From contig NZ_CP061171.1 in the NCBI RefSeq assembly GCF_014692875.1, forward strand, positions 992,001-1,056,000: a stretch of 64,000 bases of DNA, given 5' to 3'. The stretch is from Pedobacter riviphilus. Lineage in GTDB: Bacteria; Bacteroidota; Bacteroidia; Sphingobacteriales; Sphingobacteriaceae. Of this stretch, positions 17,784 through 26,775 are shown piece by piece (position 1 is the stretch's first letter; the number at the start of each line of letters is the position of its first letter). The position numbers were made by a program, and so were the translations under genes. The notes beneath the pieces were generated by a model that had not been told where the DNA came from, ran no database searches, and saw only the letters and a list, made by a program, of their open reading frames with translations.

Positions 17784-19140
17784 AATTCGGTTTTTTTCTG
17801 AATGATAAAATACGTTCGGTAACGAAAATCAATAAGGCTGCTATCCAAAATAAAGTTCCAAGCGCTTTATTTTGAGTGGTTCTTACAGTCGATTCGGCGT
17901 TGTTGGACTGAAAGGCATTTTTTTGCCTGGCCGATAAATGTCGTTGATCGGCAGAGTTGTCTTCGAAACCAAAGTCTGTCGAATTTTCAACTCTGATTAC
18001 AATGGGCATCATTGCTTTCACAAATACACCATCCCAAACCAATTCGTTCCACTGCGGGTTAAATCGGCTATAAAAGTGAAAGATATGTAAGGCGTCAGCC
18101 TTTTCATTTGTCAATACTGCATTTCCAAAACCATCAGTCCATATTTTTTCGGCCTGACTGGTCGATGTAATTCTTTTACTCAATTTAATATGATGGCCAT
18201 CTAAGTTCATAAATGAGGGTTCGACAATTACTTTCCCGTTTTCATATTGAAATAGGGCTCCACGCGGTGCAATTGAAGATTTGAAGTTTGTAGCTACTGC
18301 ATCACCTGATAACCAAAAACCAATATCTACTTTCCCCGAAGCAGGGTTAATGACGATTTTTCGCTTCGTAAAGTCGCCAATGGCTTTTAAAGCAGCGATG
18401 AGGTATTTCCCATCTGCAGTTCCGGAAGTTTGATGTATGGCGATGTTTATCGGTGCTTCATCTCCCAAATTTAAAGCTTGGTATGTGGTATTGGATGGGC
18501 TTGATTTTGCTTCATATTTCTTTCCCGCATATTCGGCGATCCAGCTGCTTAAAGTATCAGTTTGGTTTAATGGTATCCAATTCAACTTGTAGTTAAGGGT
18601 TGGCAATTCATTACCAAAACGGCTTAAGCGGTGATCTGCAAAAAGATAAACGGTAGCACCTGCCGGAACAAAATGATTAGCAGCACTTAGTAAAGCTGTA
18701 TAACTTAGGCTATTGGTCTGTTTTGCGTGATTATCGGCAGTATCTTTTAGGGTTAATGGTGCAAAACCAAGATTAAAATCATGGATTTCGTAACCTTTTT
18801 TTAGTAATGAATCGATCGTTTTTTTATTCGAATTAAAAACCTGTTGAAAAGTGGCTTTATCAGCTAAAATCCATCCATTTTTACTATTAGCCGGAATAAT
18901 TTTTTTTAGGTAAGGTTGCGCCAGAAGAAATGCCAATAATGCCAAAAGCAAACAGCGTAGTAACAATAATAGCCAATCGTTAATTTTAAAGCTTTTTGAG
19001 CTTGCCCTCGAGCTTTCGCCAAGTAGTGCAATGCTGCCAACCTTAATTGTTTTGCCCAGTTTAACATTCCACAAGTGGATAATGAGCGGAACAATTAATC
19101 CTGCAAGCGCCAATAAACCTATGGGGTATAAAAAATGCAC
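17770..19140 (-). CDS. BatA-domain membrane protein
   Basis: A protein of 456 residues whose first 80 residues form the BatA (aerotolerance regulator) N-terminal domain: a helix at 1-22 (FLYPIGLLALAGLIVPLIIHLWN), the GKTIKVGSIALL turn, and a second helix (WLLLLLRCLLLALLAFLLAQP). A further helix lies close to the C-terminus (LGTLFWIAALLIFVTERIL). The central extracytoplasmic region shows no VWA MIDAS motif; it looks like a GATase-type domain. It sits between the DUF58 gene and the DUF4175-like gene. MoxR, DUF58 and BatA genes are regularly neighbours in Bacteroidota and are linked to envelope stress; the molecular activity is unsettled. Confidence 0.8.
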   Translation of the reverse strand: MHFLYPIGLLALAGLIVPLIIHLWNVKLGKTIKVGSIALLGESSRASSKSFKINDWLLLLLRCLLLALLAFLLAQPYLKKIIPANSKNGWILADKATFQQVFNSNKKTIDSLLKKGYEIHDFNLGFAPLTLKDTADNHAKQTNSLSYTALLSAANHFVPAGATVYLFADHRLSRFGNELPTLNYKLNWIPLNQTDTLSSWIAEYAGKKYEAKSSPSNTTYQALNLGDEAPINIAIHQTSGTADGKYLIAALKAIGDFTKRKIVINPASGKVDIGFWLSGDAVATNFKSSIAPRGALFQYENGKVIVEPSFMNLDGHHIKLSKRITSTSQAEKIWTDGFGNAVLTNEKADALHIFHFYSRFNPQWNELVWDGVFVKAMMPIVIRVENSTDFGFEDNSADQRHLSARQKNAFQSNNAESTVRTTQNKALGTLFWIAALLIFVTERILSFRKKPNYVKS

Positions 19141-19143
19141 CGT

Positions 19144-20031
19144 TTAAATTCTAAGTTTGCTTCTTTGTTTTAAAAAATCTCTTAAAGCCTGGTCTAAAGG
19201 TTCGTCAGTACAAATGGTTCGGTAGAAAATTCTTCTGTCGAGCATTTTAACTCTTGTTTCCTCTAAATAAGTAGCGAGTTTACTTTTATAATTCTGTCTG
19301 GCTTTTTCCTGGTCAATCTGAATGGTTTCGCCTGTTTCTAAGTCCTCAAAGGTGCTATAACCTTTAAAATCAAGATCGAGTTCATTTCTTGATACCACAT
19401 GAAAAACAACAATTTCGTGTCGAAGTGTATTTAAAGTATCCAGCAACTTAATAATCTCTTCATCGCTCTGATAAAGGTCGGTCACAAAAATGAGCAGTTC
19501 ACGTTTTTGAGTGCCAGCAAATAATTCTTTATAATGGATGGGTTTGGTAAAATTTCCTTCAGGATTAATTTGCTCCAACTGATAAAATAACCTGGCCAAG
19601 TGCTGGTAGTCCTGTTTGGCCGCCATAGAAAATATGCCAGAATTTTTCAGCACATATAAACCAATGGCATCGCCCTGTAAATTTGCGAGATAGGCCAGTG
19701 AGGCACCGAGATAGCGTGCATAATCTATTTTGGTAAAATCGCCATCGTTATGGTTCATTGAGGCACTGGCATCTATTAATATTCGAATGGCAATATTGGT
19801 TTCCACTTCCGATTCACGGATATAGTAGCGGTCGGAGCGGGCAAACATTTTCCAATCGAGCGCACGTAGATCATCACCAGGCTGGTAACTTCTGTATTGG
19901 CTAAACTCCAACCCTGGGCCTTTTACCGTACTTTTATTAATGCCGTTCATAAACCCGTCAACCGTCATTTTAGCTGATAAGGAGAGGTCTTTAATGGCCA
20001 TCAATATTTTCGGATCCAGCAGTTTTTGCAT
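19144..20031 (-). CDS. DUF58 / VWA-like protein of the MoxR locus
   Basis: A soluble protein of 295 residues with the DUF58 core YRSYQPGDDLRALDWKMFARSDRYYIRE and a VWA-type MIDAS motif, Asp87-Ala-Ser89-Ala-Ser91, for metal-dependent protein binding. DUF58 proteins pair with MoxR ATPases as adaptor or substrate-recognition subunits. Its start overlaps the stop of the MoxR gene by one base, and the BatA-like gene follows after three bases, which indicates translational coupling. Confidence 0.9.
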   Translation of the reverse strand: MQKLLDPKILMAIKDLSLSAKMTVDGFMNGINKSTVKGPGLEFSQYRSYQPGDDLRALDWKMFARSDRYYIRESEVETNIAIRILIDASASMNHNDGDFTKIDYARYLGASLAYLANLQGDAIGLYVLKNSGIFSMAAKQDYQHLARLFYQLEQINPEGNFTKPIHYKELFAGTQKRELLIFVTDLYQSDEEIIKLLDTLNTLRHEIVVFHVVSRNELDLDFKGYSTFEDLETGETIQIDQEKARQNYKSKLATYLEETRVKMLDRRIFYRTICTDEPLDQALRDFLKQRSKLRI

Positions 20032-21077
20032 TAAATATTCGCTTTTGGTTTCGAAATGGCTTTAATCAGTTCATCAGTTACTTTATCTGACGAAACATTT
20101 TCTGCTTCGGCTTTAAAATTCATTAATACCCGGTGGCGCAATACCGGGTAAGCCATGGCCTGTAAATCTTCCATGATCACCGCATATCTGCCTTTAAATA
20201 ATGCTCTCGCTTTTGCCGTCAAAATCAGAGCTTGCCCGGCCCGCGGACCAGCGCCCCAACGGACCCATTCTTTTACGAAACTTACAGCCGTGGTATCTGG
20301 GCGGGTAGCGCGGATGATTTCGCTTACATAAGTAATCAAATCATCGCTGATGCTTACTTCGCGGGTAATGGCCTGTAATTCTTTAATTTCTTCGGCACCA
20401 ATAATGGGATTGATAACTGCTTTTTTACTGCCCGTTGTACTGCTTAAAATCTGTGTTTCTTCAGCTGCGGTAGGGTAACCAATTTTGATATATAACAAGA
20501 AACGGTCTAACTGTGCTTCGGGTAGCGGGTAGGTTCCGGCCTGTTCAATAGGGTTTTGGGTAGCCAGGATAAAAAATGGCCGATCTAAAGGATAAGTTTG
20601 CCCGCCATAAGTTACTTCAAATTCCTGCATGGCCTCTAACAAAGCCGATTGGGTTTTTGGAGGTGTTCTGTTCACCTCGTCGGCCAGAATAATATTGGCA
20701 AATAATGGCCCTTTGTTAAATTTAAAGAAACGTTTTCCGGTTACATGGTCTTCCTCCAGTATTTCAGTACCAACAATATCAGTAGGCATTAAATCGGGCG
20801 TAAACTGGATTCTTCTGAAAGAAAGATCCAAAGCCTGCGACATGGTTCTCACCATTAAAGTTTTCGCTAAACCTGGTACACCTTCCAGTAAACAATGTCC
20901 GCCGGCCATTAATGCAATCAGCATTTCTTCGATGATCACATCTTGACCCACAATTACTTTCTGTATTTCGCTTTTTAACAGGGAGATCTTATCGATCAAT
21001 ATTTTTAGGTTGCTTTCTGAACGCTCCAAAACGGTTGATTTTTTAGTATAACGATATTGTGCTTCAATATAGCGCAT
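20031..21077 (-). CDS. MoxR-family AAA+ ATPase
   Basis: An AAA+ chaperone of 348 residues. Walker A is Gly66-Val-Pro-Gly-Leu-Ala-Lys72-Thr73, Walker B is ILADE with Asp133-Glu134, and the sensor region ATQNPIEQAGTYPLPEAQLDRF is typical of MoxR. The C-terminal lid domain contains GPRAGQALILTAKARAL. The first 20-25 residues are not conserved in the family, and a later start is possible, but no better ATG is obvious before the conserved part. It is the first gene of the five-gene minus-strand operon, and 102 bases separate it from the divergent DUF4159 gene. Confidence 0.92.
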   Translation of the reverse strand: MRYIEAQYRYTKKSTVLERSESNLKILIDKISLLKSEIQKVIVGQDVIIEEMLIALMAGGHCLLEGVPGLAKTLMVRTMSQALDLSFRRIQFTPDLMPTDIVGTEILEEDHVTGKRFFKFNKGPLFANIILADEVNRTPPKTQSALLEAMQEFEVTYGGQTYPLDRPFFILATQNPIEQAGTYPLPEAQLDRFLLYIKIGYPTAAEETQILSSTTGSKKAVINPIIGAEEIKELQAITREVSISDDLITYVSEIIRATRPDTTAVSFVKEWVRWGAGPRAGQALILTAKARALFKGRYAVIMEDLQAMAYPVLRHRVLMNFKAEAENVSSDKVTDELIKAISKPKANI

Positions 21078-21179
21078 ATTGGCAGATAGTTTTTAGCCCA
21101 ATGGAAAGAATATCAAAAAATTTACAAGATTTTTTGGATAAAAAACCTAAATAATAAAAAATGAAGGTAATTTTAGGCT

Positions 21180-21809
21180 GTGCGAAGAGCTAAATTTACA
21201 TTTGCGAGGTTAAAGTATAATTCGGGCGACTGGGATACCGATCAGCGTATGCCTTCTAATCTGTTAAATTCTTTGTTGGAGTATACCACTATTCCGTTAG
21301 ATGAAGAAGAGAAAATTGTAGAATTGAGCAGTCGAGATTTATTTAAATATCCTTTTTGTTATTTAAGTGGACACAAACTGGTTCAATTTACGCAACAAGA
21401 AGCCATAAATTTTAAAACCTACGTGCACAACGGGGGCTTTGTTTTTGTAGATGATTGCAACCACGATATTGATGGTTTATTTGCCCGCTCGTTCGAAACT
21501 CAGATGAGCAATTTATTTGGTCCACAGGCTTTGAAAAAAATACCTAATAACCATGGTATTTATAGTTCTTTCTTTAAGTTTGAGAAGGGACCGCCAACTA
21601 CTTCTTTCGAGTTAAACGGTTGGGGTGATGATCTGGTTCACGATTACCTGAAAGCAATTACCGTTAACAATAGAATAGGGGTGTTGTATAGCAATAAAGA
21701 TTACGGTTGCGAGTGGGATTACGATTTCAGAAACAAGCGTTTCTTAGCAGAAGACAATACCAAATTCGGGGTAAATATTATCCTTTACGCCATGGGGATA
21801 AATAGTTAG
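21180..21809 (+). CDS. DUF4159 domain protein
   Basis: A protein of 209 residues, GTG start. DUF4159 is recognised by FTFARLKYNSGDWDTDQ near the N-terminus, the FKTYVHNGGFVFVDDCNHD block and the C-terminal GVNIILYAMG. The GTG at 21180 lies two codons after an in-frame stop, so no longer start exists; a nearby ATG at 21161 is in another frame and ends after ten codons. DUF4159 has a GATase-like fold and often accompanies MoxR/BatA operons. Here it is encoded divergently across a 102-base gap, supporting a shared function. No signal peptide is visible in this frame. Confidence 0.8.
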   Translation: MRRAKFTFARLKYNSGDWDTDQRMPSNLLNSLLEYTTIPLDEEEKIVELSSRDLFKYPFCYLSGHKLVQFTQQEAINFKTYVHNGGFVFVDDCNHDIDGLFARSFETQMSNLFGPQALKKIPNNHGIYSSFFKFEKGPPTTSFELNGWGDDLVHDYLKAITVNNRIGVLYSNKDYGCEWDYDFRNKRFLAEDNTKFGVNIILYAMGINS

Positions 21810-21825
21810 CCAATGGCTAATGAAT

Positions 21826-22293
21826 CTATAATGCATATGCGGTTTGGGCCTTTGATTGATTAAGGACTAAAAAACTCTGTATATTTCCAACATAAGCGAG
21901 GGCACCTATATTGTCTCTCAGGAAATTATTATAAGAAACCATATCGGGCATGGCAACCTTAAGCATAAAATCGAAATGACCAGTAAGGTGATAACACTCC
22001 ATTACCTCGGGGTATTTCTCCATTTCTGCCTTGAATGCGCTTACAATATCTTCTGAATGCATGGTAAGCTGAATATGAGGAAAGGTTATAAAATGCGACC
22101 TCAATTTATCAATGTCTACAATGGCAACTGTTGATTTGATATAGCCGTTTGCCCGCAGTTTTTTAATACGTTCTACAATATGGGTCATGCTTTTCCTAAG
22201 CTTTCCCGAAACTTCTTTATAGGTTAATAATCCGTCATGTTGTAAAAGATTAAGGATTTCGATATCTGTCTGATCAACTTTTTGAGGTTGCAT
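21826..22293 (-). CDS. Lrp/AsnC-family transcriptional regulator
   Basis: A protein of 155 residues with an N-terminal winged helix-turn-helix (TDIEILNLLQHDGLLTYKEVSGKL followed by HIVERIKKLRANGYIK) and a C-terminal RAM ligand-binding domain (about 75-150, with ECYHLTGHFDFMLKVAMPD). Lrp/AsnC proteins sense amino acids and form octameric DNA-wrapping assemblies. It is divergent from serC, so it may control serine synthesis. Two copies of TACTTAGTGTATA in the shared promoter region are candidate binding sites. Ligand unknown. Confidence 0.92.
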   Translation of the reverse strand: MQPQKVDQTDIEILNLLQHDGLLTYKEVSGKLRKSMTHIVERIKKLRANGYIKSTVAIVDIDKLRSHFITFPHIQLTMHSEDIVSAFKAEMEKYPEVMECYHLTGHFDFMLKVAMPDMVSYNNFLRDNIGALAYVGNIQSFLVLNQSKAQTAYAL

Positions 22294-22616
22294 GTAAATA
22301 CTTAGTGTATAATTGTTTCTATTTTGTTCACTTTTGTAAAGCCTAAAAATAATTAAAATAAGGTATATTTATCTAATTTATTCTTGTTAATTAAAAAAGT
22401 ACTTAGTGTATATATTACAATAATGGTTAGAATTATGAAGTGCAAATAAAAATTATATTCTGTCAGCTTATTTTCTTGATATACCAAACCAAATTTTTAG
22501 GATGTTTAGGGTTTGCTAAAAAATAATTTTTACCAAAAAAACAGGTTGTTGCGGTATAATTTGCTTAACTACTGATCTTTACACTGTAATTTATTTAACC
22601 AAATATTATTTTTCTC
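22294..22616. promoter_or_regulatory. Divergent Lrp / serC promoter region with a 13-bp repeat
   Basis: A 323-base AT-rich gap. The 13-base sequence TACTTAGTGTATA occurs twice, at 22299-22311 and 22400-22412, in the same orientation and 101 bases apart. Each is semi-palindromic (TAC...GTA). The first copy lies only a few bases from the regulator's start codon, so it fits autoregulation. No gene or terminator is visible in the gap. Confidence 0.55.
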
Positions 22617-23714
22617 ATGCATAAAAAACACAATTTTGGTGCCGGCCCATGCATATTGCCGTCATCTGTAATGGAACAAGCTGCGCAGGCTGTAATCAAT
22701 TGGGGCGGGATGGGTTTATCTATTTTAGAAGTTTCACACCGATCGCCAGAGTTTGAAGATGTAGTACTTAAAACCCAGCTTTTGGTTCGCGAGTTATTGT
22801 CTGTTCCTGATCACTATTCTGTGCTTTTTTTACAGGGCGGGGCCAGTACACAATTTGCTATGGTTCCAATGAATTTTTTAAATGCAGGGAAAAAAGCGGC
22901 TTATCTTGATACCGGGTACTTTGCACAGAAAGCCATTAAAGAAGCCAGGTTATTTGGTGAAGTAGAAATTGTAGCTTCATCGAAAGATAAAGATTATGCT
23001 TATATCCCGGTTGAGTTTAATAACGATAAGAAAGCTGTATACCTGCATTGTACTTCAAATAATACGATTGAGGGGACAGAAATATTCGATTTTTCTACTG
23101 CGGATGCCCCATTGATATGCGATATGTCGTCAGATATTTTTTCCAGAAAGATTGATGTTAACGATTTTGATCTTATTTACGCGGGTGCACAAAAGAATAT
23201 GGGGCCGGCTGGGATGACGCTTGTTATTGCTAAAAATGAATTTCTAAACCAGGCAAAAAAAGAAATTCCATCAATGATGGACTACCGGGTATTCCGCGAC
23301 AATATGAGCATGTACAATACACCACCGGTTTTTTCTATTTATGTAGCCATGCTTAATTTATTGTGGCTTAAAGATCAAGGTGGGGTAAGCGGGATAGAGG
23401 AAAGAAATATAGAGAAAGCAAGATTATTATATGCTGAGATAGACCGGAATTCTCTTTTTTACGGTACTGCCGACGTTGCACACCGCTCTCGGATGAATGT
23501 TACTTTTTTAGCTGTTAATAAAGATGTAGAGGCCGAATTCTTAAAATTTGCAGCAGATCAGGGAATTGTAGGCATAAAAGGCTACAGAACAGTCGGCGGA
23601 TTTAGGGCTTCACTTTACAATGCGCTCCCATTATCGAGTGTTGAAGTATTGGTTAATGCCATGGCCAGTTTTGAAAAAGCATACAGTGATAAAGTTGTTC
23701 TTGAACTCGAATAA
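22617..23714 (+). CDS. serC: Phosphoserine aminotransferase
   Basis: Catalyses the glutamate-dependent transamination of 3-phosphohydroxypyruvate to phosphoserine in serine synthesis; the enzyme also serves pyridoxal phosphate synthesis in many bacteria. The 365 residues fit the family. N-terminal KHNFGAGPCILPSSV and GLSILEVSHRS are typical, and the PLP lysine is Lys193 in AGAQKNMGPAG. The C-terminal GGFRASLYNALP motif is intact. The DUF1015 gene follows 11 bases later, as often seen in Bacteroidota, but the serA gene that commonly sits between them is not in this window. Confidence 0.96.
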   Translation: MHKKHNFGAGPCILPSSVMEQAAQAVINWGGMGLSILEVSHRSPEFEDVVLKTQLLVRELLSVPDHYSVLFLQGGASTQFAMVPMNFLNAGKKAAYLDTGYFAQKAIKEARLFGEVEIVASSKDKDYAYIPVEFNNDKKAVYLHCTSNNTIEGTEIFDFSTADAPLICDMSSDIFSRKIDVNDFDLIYAGAQKNMGPAGMTLVIAKNEFLNQAKKEIPSMMDYRVFRDNMSMYNTPPVFSIYVAMLNLLWLKDQGGVSGIEERNIEKARLLYAEIDRNSLFYGTADVAHRSRMNVTFLAVNKDVEAEFLKFAADQGIVGIKGYRTVGGFRASLYNALPLSSVEVLVNAMASFEKAYSDKVVLELE

Positions 23715-23725
23715 TCCGTTAAACA

Positions 23726-24847
23726 ATGATAAAGATCTCACCATTAAAGGCATTACAGCCAGGCAAAGACATATTTGATCTGATGATTTCTGATCAGGCA
23801 AACGGTAAAGTGCATAAAAATGAGCAGCTTTCTTTTGAAGACCTGCTCCATTTATTTGGATGTCCTATAGATGATCGGCCTGCTATTTATGTTTATGAGT
23901 TCCGTGGCGAGTTTGGTAAAATGAGAGGAATCTGGGCGGCTATTGATCTTTCTCAAACACCTGTAAATGCAATTAAAAGGCACGAAGAAACCGTATTGTC
24001 GAAAGTAGAATCGCTTAAAATAGATCGAAAAAGTAAGGCAATGCAAAAATCTCCAATCTTATTGGTACATAAAAAAGATAAAGCTTTAGATGCCCTTATT
24101 GATTTTGTAGTGCGTACACGAAAACCTTTGGCAAGCGAATGGTCGCAGATGGAACATTTTCTTTACCAGGTAGTGGAAGAAGATGTGATTGAAAAATTTG
24201 TTGAAGAATTTATAAAGCTCCAGGCGGTTTACCTTGCCGATGGTCATCATCGTTTGGAAGCAGCCTGTTCGCTACAGAAAAGTATTCCCCAGCAGATCAG
24301 TTCGCTATTTGTTTCTGCCGATGTAATTTCTATAGGTGCCTTTCATAGGGTGGTTTTGGGTGTAGATATTTCCTACTCTTTGTTGATGGAAAAACTGAAA
24401 CAGTATTATTATATCTCAAAAATTCCCAATAACAAGGCTTATAAACCAGATCGGAAGAATAGGTTAGGCCTTTGTTTTAAAGGCGAATGGTACCAACTGG
24501 ATTTAAATGAAGCTTCTAGTGCATTGTCTGATGTACCAGACACGGTGATTTTACAAGATAAAATCCTTTCAGCCGTGCTAGGCATCAATAAACCGAAGGA
24601 AGACGACAGGCTTATCTGCTATCCGGATTGCAAATGGTCTGAATTTCTTGCTGAGCTGGATCACGATGAAACTTCGATTGGCTTTTCTCTTTTTCCAATG
24701 ACAGCTGAGGCTTTTATTAAAGCTGCGGAAAAGGCTGAGTTTTTGCCGCCCAAATCTACATGGATAGCGCCAAAGGTTCCTCAGGGGTTTATGGCGAGTA
24801 GTCCGGTGGCTATTATGGCAAAGGGTGAAAGGGTACAGGTAAATTAA
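23726..24847 (+). CDS. DUF1015 family protein
   Basis: A cytoplasmic protein of 373 residues with DUF1015 hallmarks: an N-terminal ISPLKALQPGKD segment, the AVYLADGHHRLEAA block with the conserved Asp-Gly-His-His, and the C-terminal FSLFPMTAEAFIKAAEKAEFLPPKSTWIAPKVPQGF. The function is not established; it co-occurs with serine synthesis genes. It is shorter than the ~410-residue relatives I remember, with a compact middle part. Placed 11 bases after serC and 25 bases before a small membrane protein, it is probably co-transcribed with both. Confidence 0.88.
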   Translation: MIKISPLKALQPGKDIFDLMISDQANGKVHKNEQLSFEDLLHLFGCPIDDRPAIYVYEFRGEFGKMRGIWAAIDLSQTPVNAIKRHEETVLSKVESLKIDRKSKAMQKSPILLVHKKDKALDALIDFVVRTRKPLASEWSQMEHFLYQVVEEDVIEKFVEEFIKLQAVYLADGHHRLEAACSLQKSIPQQISSLFVSADVISIGAFHRVVLGVDISYSLLMEKLKQYYYISKIPNNKAYKPDRKNRLGLCFKGEWYQLDLNEASSALSDVPDTVILQDKILSAVLGINKPKEDDRLICYPDCKWSEFLAELDHDETSIGFSLFPMTAEAFIKAAEKAEFLPPKSTWIAPKVPQGFMASSPVAIMAKGERVQVN

Positions 24848-24872
24848 TGGTTAAACCTATAAAACAAACGAT

Positions 24873-25019
24873 ATGTTTGATTTCGATTTAGAAAGTATAG
24901 CACAGATTGGGGCTACTTTTCTGATAATTGCTTTCTTTTTAGTGGCCTTATACAAAAAGCGACTTAAGGTAAGCAAGAAAAAAAATGATGAGGAACAGGA
25001 TGATTTACATTGGCTCTAA
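24873..25019 (+). CDS. Small single-pass membrane protein, 48 residues
   Basis: A short frame translates to 48 residues: an acidic start (MFDFDLESIAQ), one hydrophobic helix (ATFLIIAFFLVALY), then a basic stretch (KKRLKVSKKK) and an acidic tail. This N-out or N-in single-helix layout with the basic flank on one side is typical of small membrane proteins. It lies 25 bases after the DUF1015 gene on the same strand. I do not recognise a family. Real translation is supported only by composition and position. Confidence 0.55.
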   Translation: MFDFDLESIAQIGATFLIIAFFLVALYKKRLKVSKKKNDEEQDDLHWL

Positions 25020-25099
25020 AACTGTTAAATTGGATTTGGATTGTAGGCTTTTTGTTAAAGTAAACGAATTTAATTTAATAGGTAGGTTGATTATAGCAA

Positions 25100-25128
25100 T
25101 TTGAATATAGTTAAATTTTATACTTTTG
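25100..25128 (+). promoter_or_regulatory. Candidate Bacteroidota promoter
   Basis: TTTG at 25100-25103 and TACTTTTG at 25121-25128 match the -33 and -7 (TAnnTTTG) elements. Their 17-base spacing is a little short of the usual ~19. A start near 25134 would leave a leader of about 20 bases to ATG 25156. Confidence 0.5.
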
Positions 25129-25155
25129 GGTTATTGATATTTACAATTTAACCCG

Positions 25156-25956
25156 ATGTGTTTTATGAGAATGCTTTTTAGAGCCTGTATACTTTCTGTT
25201 TTAATCTGTTCATCTGTACTGGCGAGTGCCCAAACCGTTACCTTAGATTATTTTTTTAATCGCGAAACCCGAAAAGATAAACAGGGTAAGGAAGTCCGGT
25301 TTCATTATCTGTGGAGTGAACAGGCAATGAGTGGTTTTTCTATTTTTGGCAATGTATTTAAAAAAGAAGGATTTAAATTAGATTCGCTTGAAATAGCACC
25401 AACATTGGCCAATTTAAAAGGAAGCGATGTTTACTTAATTGTAGATCCTGATCGTCCGAAAGAAAACCCTAAACCGAATTACATAGAGGCTAACCACATT
25501 GCTGCAATTTCTGCATGGGTAAAGCAAGGTGGCGTATTGGTAATGTTTGCCAATGATAGTGCGAATGTAGAATTACCACATTTTAATAAACTTGCCAATG
25601 TATTCGGTATGCATTTTACCAACGAAATGCAGAACCATGTAATTGACGATGCACATTTTGAAGATGGCGGCATTTCGATCAAAAACAATCCGGTGTTTAA
25701 AACGGCCAAAAAAATATTCATGAAAGATATATGCTCAATCGATACCAAAAACGGTGCAAAACCGGTATTGAAAAACGCAGCCGGTGCAACGGTTATTGCC
25801 ACTACCAAATTTGGCAAAGGAAATGTAATTGCCATTGCCGACCCATGGTTGTACAATGAATATGTAAACGGCCGTTTGCCAAAAGAAATGGGCTTTGAAA
25901 ACGATAAAGCTGCTGTAGATCTCGTAAAGTGGTTAAAAAGCCTTATCCGGAAATAG
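25156..25956 (+). CDS. Secreted GATase-fold protein (DUF4350-like)
   Basis: A secreted protein of 266 residues; signal peptide to about residue 25 (SSVLASAQ). The mature part reads like a ThuA/GATase-like or DUF4350 domain: GSDVYLIVDPDRPKENPKPNYIE, IAAISAWVKQGGVLVMFANDSANVE, and a C-terminal FGKGNVIAIADPWLYNEYVNGRLP. In Bacteroidota this domain is known attached to unsaturated rhamnogalacturonyl hydrolases, so a carbohydrate link is possible, but it stands alone here. ATGs at 25165 and 25171 are alternative starts. Its stop codon abuts the stop of the convergent DUF1543 gene. Confidence 0.65.
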   Translation: MCFMRMLFRACILSVLICSSVLASAQTVTLDYFFNRETRKDKQGKEVRFHYLWSEQAMSGFSIFGNVFKKEGFKLDSLEIAPTLANLKGSDVYLIVDPDRPKENPKPNYIEANHIAAISAWVKQGGVLVMFANDSANVELPHFNKLANVFGMHFTNEMQNHVIDDAHFEDGGISIKNNPVFKTAKKIFMKDICSIDTKNGAKPVLKNAAGATVIATTKFGKGNVIAIADPWLYNEYVNGRLPKEMGFENDKAAVDLVKWLKSLIRK

Positions 25957-26520
25957 TTAAAGATTATCCAGCTTAAAATAGCCTAAATGAATTTCATCTT
26001 CAGGTAAATCGCCTGAAGATGTTTTTATTTCGATATGGTATTTTCGTTTTGATTCTTCGCTTAAAATATCTTCAATCTTATATATATCGTCTACATCAAT
26101 ACCGTACTTTTCATCGATGTGGGCATTGGCGCCTTTTATCGAATTGGTTTTAAAGAATACCGTTTTCTTTGCTTCTTGTATAGCCTTTGCCCTTTCATCA
26201 TGTACAGATAAAATAATATAATGTTGTTCGTATAGCCGGTTCGATTGATAGCCCCCAAGATTAATAAAAAATAGCTTCTTGGTAGAAGGAGTAGTATTGC
26301 CATCTCTTAATTTAATATTGATTTCATAATTATCAACCTTATTCACTTCCCGCCAGCCATCTATGTGGATACTGGCTCCTGCCTCTGGCCAAAATGCTTT
26401 AATTTCGGGCACGAGATCTTTTAGCGAATGGCCAATGCCGAAGAAATAATCGTGCTGCTCTACGTTTCGTTTTGGGGCTTTTGAGCCCAGTAAAAGCATA
26501 TATAGGTTTAAATCGCTCAT
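25957..26520 (-). CDS. DUF1543 domain protein
   Basis: A protein of 187 residues with the DUF1543 opening NLYMLLLGSKAPKRNVEQHDYFFGIG and a repeat of a similar fold in the second half. No signal peptide. The function of DUF1543 is unknown. The gene is monocistronic and converges on the GATase-fold gene with no base between the two stop codons. Confidence 0.85.
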   Translation of the reverse strand: MSDLNLYMLLLGSKAPKRNVEQHDYFFGIGHSLKDLVPEIKAFWPEAGASIHIDGWREVNKVDNYEINIKLRDGNTTPSTKKLFFINLGGYQSNRLYEQHYIILSVHDERAKAIQEAKKTVFFKTNSIKGANAHIDEKYGIDVDDIYKIEDILSEESKRKYHIEIKTSSGDLPEDEIHLGYFKLDNL

Positions 26521-26775
26521 TATTAAGGTTATCGGTTAATTGCCTCGAACCGATTAATGCCAGCCATTAAACTGGTCCATAGTCATGGTTTATTGGTCAT
26601 TGGTTGGCTCTATTATTCAAAAGGCAGTCACTAATCTTTTAACAACAGTAATTGCAATTGGTTCTCAGGATTTGTGATTTAACTACATTTTCAATCAATT
26701 TAAAACAATTTCGACTTTTTAAGATTATATGACCTAACGGATTATAACATGCTAAATAAAACGCATCAAGAATAG

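Noticed and set aside
21161..21193. ATG at 21161 as start of the DUF4159 gene, implying a frameshift
   Set aside because: That frame ends after ten codons. The GTG at 21180 begins just before the conserved FTFARLKY block, so no frameshift is needed.
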